The notes beneath the pieces were generated by a model. It saw nothing but the letters and a program-made list of their open reading frames with translations, had not been told where the DNA came from and searched no databases. Positions 6,546 to 10,033 of a DNA stretch of 10,033 bases are shown here, in pieces; position 1 is the stretch's first letter; each line of letters begins with the position of its first letter. The DNA is taken from the NCBI GenBank assembly GCA_003230435.1, contig QIDW01000150.1, positions 1-10,033 on the forward strand. The letters run 5' to 3'. This DNA is from Acidimicrobiia bacterium (GTDB lineage Bacteria > Actinomycetota > Acidimicrobiia > Spongiisociales > ZC4RG35). Made by a program: the position numbers and the translations under genes.

Positions 6546-8090
6546 ATGGCTCTATTTCGCAAGAAGGGCCCAGAAATTATCCGCAAGTCTTCAGCAGGGG
6601 AGACGGTCGAGGAGCGGAAGACCTTCCGTGTAAGAGGCCAAAAAGTCGAGGTCAGACGTGTCGGAGCGTCTACCCAGCAGAGACAGAAACCCAACAAACG
6701 CAGGAACAGGTCCAAGGGCAGCGGGAAGTCTCGCGGCGACATTTCCACCTCCCGATCGAGGTCTCGGCGCCCTATTGACGATGAGATCATCCTTCCGACC
6801 GAGTCTGCGCGAAAGCAGATGCTGGTCAGCGTCAGCAGAGAACAGACTCAAATCGTCGTTCTGGAAGGGCCGGTCCTCGTTGAGCATTTCGTGGCACGCA
6901 GGGACTCCGACTCACTGGCCGGCAACATCTACCTGGGTGTCGCCAGAAATGTCTTGCCCGGAATGGAGGCTGCCTTCCTCGACTTCGGAGCCAACAAGAA
7001 CGGCGTTCTCTATGCATCGGATGTTGCTTCCGAGGACAGCGGCAACGGTCGAAACCAGAAACGGATTGAGCATGTCCTGAAGGAGGGTGATCAGGTCCTC
7101 GTGCAGGTCACCAAGGATGCGATGGGCGCCAAAGGAGCACGTCTCACGGGTGTGCCGTCGCTGCCGGGCCGCTACCTCGTTCTTGTTCCCGAGTCCGACA
7201 ACGTTGGGATAAGTCGACGGCTCCCGGACGAAGACCGCACACGGCTCCGCGAGGTCATCAACGAGGTGAGGCCCGACGGGTACGGCGTGATAGTTCGGAC
7301 GGCTGCCTTGCACGCTTCTGCCGAGGAGCTCGCCGCCGACATCTCGCGTCTTCTCACGGATTGGGAGAAGATCCAGTCTGAAGCTGCCGAGGGACGGCCG
7401 CCCCGGCTCATACATGAGGAGCCGGAACTGCTCATCAAGGTCATCCGGGAGCACTTCACGGCTGACTTTCGAAAACTGCTCATTGACAATCGCAAGGCGT
7501 ACGACACCGTGCTCGCCTACTTGCAGTCGACGGCTCCTGATCTCGTTTCGAAAGTGCAGTTGTACGAGGACTCGATTTCGCTCTTCGACCGCTACCACGT
7601 CGACGATCAGCTCAAGAAGGCGCTCGACCGGAAGGTTTTCCTGCCGTCAGGTGGTCACCTCGTCATCGACAGAACCGAAGCCCTCACCGTGATCGATGTC
7701 AATACCGGGAAGTTTGTTGGATCGAGCAATCTCGAAGAGACGGTGCTGCAGAACAATCTCGAGGCTGCGGAGGAGCTCAGTCGTCAGCTTCGTTTAAGGG
7801 ATATCGGCGGGATCATTGTCATCGACTTCATCGACATGGAGTCGACGGGCAACCAGCAGAAAGTCCTGCGACGTCTCAAGGAGACTCTGGCCAAGGACAA
7901 GACGCGAACCCAGGTCTTCGAAGTATCCCACCTCGGTCTGGTCGAGATGACCAGGAAGAATGTGTCGGCCGGCCTGCTCGAGCAGTTCTCTCACAAGTGT
8001 GAGCATTGCTCGGGACGTGGCGTGATCATCGACGAGTCCTTCAACTCCCAGACACCTCAAGTGGCGACAGCCGCCGACGTCGAGGTCTGA
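6546..8090 (+). CDS. rng: Rne/Rng family endoribonuclease (RNase E/G)
   Basis: This is a single-strand-specific endoribonuclease for mRNA decay and rRNA/tRNA maturation. The 514-residue product begins with about 85-90 residues outside the conserved core, strongly basic and probably disordered between about 40 and 77 (Arg, Lys, Ser, Gln). The core starts near MLVSVSREQ (92). An S1-like segment follows (about 125-205, with IYLGVARNVLPGMEAAFLDFG), then GISRRLPDEDR. The metal-binding aspartates are D384 in VIDVNTGK and D427 in VIDFIDM, spaced 43 residues as for D303 and D346 of E. coli RNase E. The zinc-link cysteines are C485 and C488 in CEHCSGRG, with spacing from D427 also as in E. coli. The protein ends soon after, with no long C-terminal scaffold, so it is RNase G-like in size. 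The basic N-terminal arm may bind RNA or partners (inference). A strong ribosome binding site at 6531-6536 fixes the start. Confidence 0.95.
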   Translation: MALFRKKGPEIIRKSSAGETVEERKTFRVRGQKVEVRRVGASTQQRQKPNKRRNRSKGSGKSRGDISTSRSRSRRPIDDEIILPTESARKQMLVSVSREQTQIVVLEGPVLVEHFVARRDSDSLAGNIYLGVARNVLPGMEAAFLDFGANKNGVLYASDVASEDSGNGRNQKRIEHVLKEGDQVLVQVTKDAMGAKGARLTGVPSLPGRYLVLVPESDNVGISRRLPDEDRTRLREVINEVRPDGYGVIVRTAALHASAEELAADISRLLTDWEKIQSEAAEGRPPRLIHEEPELLIKVIREHFTADFRKLLIDNRKAYDTVLAYLQSTAPDLVSKVQLYEDSISLFDRYHVDDQLKKALDRKVFLPSGGHLVIDRTEALTVIDVNTGKFVGSSNLEETVLQNNLEAAEELSRQLRLRDIGGIIVIDFIDMESTGNQQKVLRRLKETLAKDKTRTQVFEVSHLGLVEMTRKNVSAGLLEQFSHKCEHCSGRGVIIDESFNSQTPQVATAADVEV

Positions 8091-8111
8091 TGCAGCCAGC
8101 TTGCAAGACAT

Positions 8112-8202
8112 CTACCGGCTTTGCGCAACACCACCCAGCCGGTAGGACTACCTACCGGCTTTGCGCAACACCACCCAGCCGGTAGGACTACCTACCGGCT
8201 TT
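8112..8202 (+). repeat. Exact 40-bp tandem repeat with alternating inverted arms, rng-rplU gap
   Basis: Two identical 40-base units (8112-8151 and 8152-8191) are followed by an 11-base partial third (8192-8202). Each unit carries CTACCGGCT, then TTGCGCAACACCACCC, then AGCCGGTAG and a short linker. Arm A (CTACCGGCT) therefore occurs at 8112, 8152 and 8192, and its complement A' (AGCCGGTAG) at 8137 and 8177. The arms can pair in two exclusive ways, as long-loop hairpins (A with the next A') or short-loop hairpins (A' with the next A). TTGCGCAA within each unit is itself palindromic. No spacers separate the units, so it is not a CRISPR. The perfect identity suggests recent duplication or strong constraint. 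Confidence 0.9.
8137..8160 (+). other. Short-loop hairpin 1 of the repeat array
   Basis: AGCCGGTAGG (8137-8146) and CCTACCGGCT (8151-8160) form a perfect 10-bp stem closing a 4-base ACTA loop. It is followed by TTGCGCAA, so there is no real U-tract. It competes with the long-loop hairpin formed by 8112-8120 and 8137-8145. Confidence 0.5.
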
Positions 8203-8207
8203 CGATT
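8177..8207 (+). terminator. Short-loop hairpin 2 with short T-run, candidate terminator or attenuator
   Basis: AGCCGGTAGG (8177-8186) and CCTACCGGCT (8191-8200) make a second perfect 10-bp stem with an ACTA loop. The stem is immediately followed by a short T-rich tail (the last T of the arm, then ttcgatt), a weak but recognisable intrinsic-terminator layout. It lies 86 bases after the RNase E/G stop and 28 bases before the L21 start. It could end the RNase transcript, or act as an attenuator within an rng-rplU transcript. The short tail keeps confidence moderate. Confidence 0.45.
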
Positions 8208-8234
8208 CCCCCCCCTTTCCGGAAGAGGATTTCC

Positions 8235-8603
8235 ATGTACGCCATCATTCGGGCCGGCGGCAAGCAGGCCAAAGTGCACTCGGGTGACGTGATCGACATC
8301 GAGCGCGTCAAATCCGACGACGAGGAGCTGACCTTTGCTCCTCTTCTGGTCGTGGACGACAATGGCGATGCGGTCTCAGACAGAGATGCTCTCGACAAGG
8401 CCAGCGTGACCGCGAAGGTTCTAGGCGGGTCAGCCGGACCGAAGATCGACATCTTCAAGTACAAGAACAAGACCGGATACAGTCGTCGTCAGGGTCATAG
8501 GCAGAAGTACACCCGTATCGAGATCACAGGGATCAATCTGGGGAAAGCTCCTGCGAAAACGACTGCGAAGAAGGCCGAGTCCGCGGCCTCTGAAGAGGAG
8601 TAG
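8235..8603 (+). CDS. rplU: 50S ribosomal protein L21
   Basis: L21 is a primary-type 50S protein that binds 23S rRNA. The product is 122 residues from the ATG at 8235 (MYAIIRAGGKQ), and the L21 signature GPKIDIFKYKNKTGYSRRQGHRQ lies in the conserved C-terminal half (described here in two parts: GPKIDIFKY and NKTGYSRRQGHRQ). It exceeds the usual length of about 100 by a C-terminal tail rich in Ala, Lys, Thr, Ser and Glu that ends in four acidic residues with a Ser before them. GGAAGAGG at 8221-8228 gives the ribosome binding site. An in-frame extension upstream to 8121 only translates the 40-bp repeats and is not coding. It is followed after 2 bases by rpmA, so the two are co-transcribed. An 8-base C run (8208-8215) lies just upstream of the ribosome binding site. 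Confidence 0.97.
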   Translation: MYAIIRAGGKQAKVHSGDVIDIERVKSDDEELTFAPLLVVDDNGDAVSDRDALDKASVTAKVLGGSAGPKIDIFKYKNKTGYSRRQGHRQKYTRIEITGINLGKAPAKTTAKKAESAASEEE

Positions 8604-8605
8604 AG

Positions 8606-8857
8606 ATGTCTAAAACCAAAGCCGGCGGTTCCTCGAAGAACGGCCGCGACTCACATGCGCAGAGACTTGGCGCCAAGGTGTTTGACGGCGAGTTTGTCAA
8701 CGCCGGTGCCATCATCGTGCGGCAGCGTGGCACCCGCATACACCCCGGTGAGAATGTCGGCAAGGGCAGAGACGACACTCTTTTCGCCACGTCTGCCGGC
8801 ACCGTCAAGTACGGGGTACGTGCCAACCGACGACTCGTCTCCGTACTCCCGGAGTAG
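8606..8857 (+). CDS. rpmA: 50S ribosomal protein L27
   Basis: L27 lies near the peptidyl-transferase centre of the 50S subunit, with its N-terminal arm reaching the P-site tRNA. The 83-residue product matches the family throughout: KAGGSSKNGRDSHAQRLG at the start, then VNAGAIIVRQRGTRIHPG and a GRDDTLFA stretch. The start has no N-terminal prepeptide of the Firmicutes type that needs cleavage; the sequence begins directly with MSKTKAGGSS. AAGAGGAG at 8593-8600, inside the end of rplU, is the ribosome binding site 5 bases before the ATG. Only two bases separate it from the rplU stop. Confidence 0.97.
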   Translation: MSKTKAGGSSKNGRDSHAQRLGAKVFDGEFVNAGAIIVRQRGTRIHPGENVGKGRDDTLFATSAGTVKYGVRANRRLVSVLPE

Positions 8858-8875
8858 GGCTCTCCAACCAGGTTC

Positions 8876-8900
8876 GTCCGGTCGTGTTTGTTGACCGGGT
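8876..8900 (+). promoter_or_regulatory. Hairpin presenting the obg start codon in its loop
   Basis: CCGGTC (8878-8883) and GACCGG (8893-8898) are perfect complements around the 9-base loop GTGTTTGTT. Two G-U pairs can extend the stem outward. The first three loop bases are the GTG start codon of obg. No good Shine-Dalgarno sequence is present upstream. Whether the structure helps or hinders initiation cannot be told from sequence. Confidence 0.4.
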
Positions 8901-10033
8901 TCGTGTCAGCCTCCGTGCCGGGAATGGCGGCGCGGGCGTCGTCTCGTTTGTAAGGGCCAAGGGGAAACCGAAGGGCAAGCCCAGTGGGGGCAATGGAGGC
9001 CCGGGCGGTTCGGTGATTCTCCGCGCCGACCCATCCATCGCGACACTCCTTCGTTACAAACGCAATCCTCACCACAGTGCCGGCCACGGGACACACGGGC
9101 AGGGCGAACTACGTCATGGGAAGAGTGGAGAGAACCTTGTCCTTCTTGTCCCACTCGGATCGCTGGTCACAGACGATGACGGAACCGTCATTGCAGATCT
9201 GGTGGGAGAAGGAGAGGAAGTCGTAGCCGTCCGAGGCGGTCGCGGTGGCCGTGGCAACGCCGGCTTCGTGAGTCCCGCGAACCGGGCTCCGAGCGTTGCG
9301 GAGCAAGGCGAGTACGGCGGAGAGCATTGGTTCACGCTCGAACTCAAGCTCCTAGCCGACGCTGCGCTCATCGGCTTTCCCAACGCGGGCAAGTCCACAT
9401 TCATCTCCAAGGTGTCAGCGGCGAAACCCAAGATCGCCGACTATCCCTTCACAACGCTCGAACCCAACCTCGGTGTCGTGGCTGTCGACGACCGCGAGTT
9501 CGTTCTCGCTGACATCCCCGGCCTCATCGAGGGGGCAGCCGAAGGAAAGGGACTCGGGCACGAGTTCCTGCGTCATACCGAAAGGGCCAGCGTCCTGGTC
9601 ATCCTCCTTGATCCGGCCGAGACCCAGCTCAATACGCCGATGGAGCAGTTGGAAATACTGACGAGAGAGATTTCCGACTACTCCAGAGAACTGTCTGAGC
9701 GTCCCCAGTTGGTCCTTGTGAACAAGAGCGACCTTTGCGACGTCACCCAGATTGTGGACGCTACCGGCGCCGTTCCCGTATCGGCCTTGACAGGCGAAGG
9801 CACGATTGCCGATCTCGTGGATCAGGCGGGACGAGACGCCCCGGAGAGAAAGGGTTATGTCCTCCACAGGCCACTGGGGTCGTCGTTCTCAGTGTTCAGG
9901 GAGGGCGGCGCGTGGAGAGTGGAAGGCCAAGCAGCGGAACGTGCGGTCAGATTTGCAGATCTCACCATGCTGGAGGCCGCCGACATGGCTGCGCACCGCC
10001 TCAGTCGTCTCGGCGTCGATGACGCACTAACCA
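8884..10033 (+). CDS. obgE: GTPase Obg, partial (3' end beyond window)
   Basis: Obg is an essential GTPase of late 50S assembly that also responds to ppGpp in studied bacteria. The frame runs from GTG at 8884 to the right edge without a stop, 383 codons so far. Domains in order: the Gly-rich Obg fold (about 1-157, with AGNGGAGVVSF and GGNGGPGGSV); the G domain with G1 GFPNAGKS (164-171), the switch region PFTTLEPNLG, G3 DIPGLIEGA, G4 NKSD (280-283) and G5 SAL. The C-terminal OCT-type domain begins near 325 and reaches RLGVDDAL at the edge; probably some 30-60 residues are missing. GTG at 8884 gives MFVDRVRVS, matching the usual Obg N-terminus; no other start lies between it and the rpmA stop in this frame. 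It follows rpmA by 26 bases, the widely conserved rplU-rpmA-obg order. Confidence 0.96.
   Translation, partial: MFVDRVRVSLRAGNGGAGVVSFVRAKGKPKGKPSGGNGGPGGSVILRADPSIATLLRYKRNPHHSAGHGTHGQGELRHGKSGENLVLLVPLGSLVTDDDGTVIADLVGEGEEVVAVRGGRGGRGNAGFVSPANRAPSVAEQGEYGGEHWFTLELKLLADAALIGFPNAGKSTFISKVSAAKPKIADYPFTTLEPNLGVVAVDDREFVLADIPGLIEGAAEGKGLGHEFLRHTERASVLVILLDPAETQLNTPMEQLEILTREISDYSRELSERPQLVLVNKSDLCDVTQIVDATGAVPVSALTGEGTIADLVDQAGRDAPERKGYVLHRPLGSSFSVFREGGAWRVEGQAAERAVRFADLTMLEAADMAAHRLSRLGVDDALT

Noticed and set aside
6280..6633. Open frame of 117 codons covering the tdk-rng gap
   Set aside because: It overlaps the end of tdk and nearly 90 bases of the RNase E/G gene in another frame. Its translation looks random and basic, and no family is recognisable.
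8112..8202. CRISPR array
   Set aside because: The 40-bp units are directly adjacent with no unique spacers, number only 2.3, and no cas gene is present.
8121..8234. N-terminal extension of L21 by 38 residues
   Set aside because: The extra residues only translate the 40-bp tandem repeat and C-rich tract. L21 homology begins at the ATG at 8235, which has a good ribosome binding site.
8844..8856. Small inverted repeat TACTCC/GGAGTA at the rpmA stop codon as a terminator
   Set aside because: The arms are separated by a single base, leaving at most four pairs with a normal loop, and no T-run follows. It cannot be a convincing terminator.
8533..9096. Minus-strand open frame of 187 codons opposite rplU, rpmA and obg
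   Set aside because: It spans three well-conserved plus-strand genes and has a low-complexity, domain-free translation.
1..10033. A previously undescribed protein system, defence island or mobile element
   Set aside because: Every sizeable gene is a well-known housekeeping family in a familiar order; there are no transposase, integrase, toxin-antitoxin or phage-like genes. Novelty, if any, is in the intergenic regulatory sequence.

Overview
The window reads as a housekeeping block from a moderately GC-rich actinobacterium. All genes are on the plus strand. The actinobacterial assignment rests on the look of the RNase E/G and ribosomal proteins, the gene order (mreBCD, PBP2, rodA, then RNase E/G, rplU, rpmA, obg) and promoter-like extended -10 boxes including one that fits leaderless transcription. 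The Thr-rich tail on MreC is a style I associate with Acidimicrobiia-like lineages, but the class is a guess.

Layout. Positions 1-79 hold a candidate promoter and ribosome binding site for mreB. From 80 to 5674 lies a compact elongasome operon: mreB, mreC, mreD, mrdA (PBP2) and rodA. The last four genes overlap by 4, 4 and 1 bases, so they are almost certainly co-transcribed and translationally coupled. A type II thymidine kinase (tdk, 5697-6287) follows with its own candidate leaderless promoter. A second copy of the same 10-base promoter-like motif lies just after tdk. It would give the RNase E/G mRNA a leader of about 225 bases containing hairpins and a possible 40-codon upstream ORF. RNase E/G occupies 6546-8090.

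Between RNase E/G and rplU is an exact 40-bp tandem repeat (2.3 copies, 8112-8202). It lays out five alternating complementary arms that can fold in two mutually exclusive registers, one of which ends in a terminator-like hairpin. Ribosomal proteins L21 (8235-8603) and L27 (8606-8857) follow, then the GTPase Obg (from 8884), which runs off the right edge after 383 codons. The obg start codon is GTG, has no good Shine-Dalgarno sequence and sits at the first bases of a predicted hairpin loop.

How the genes work together: MreB/C/D with PBP2 and RodA make the lateral-wall peptidoglycan synthase complex. RNase E/G, L21, L27 and Obg serve RNA processing and 50S ribosome assembly. Tdk is a nucleoside salvage enzyme set between the two groups. 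I see no mobile element, CRISPR array, tRNA, rRNA or defence system, and no convincing new protein system. The points worth a second look are regulatory and lie in the gaps between genes.
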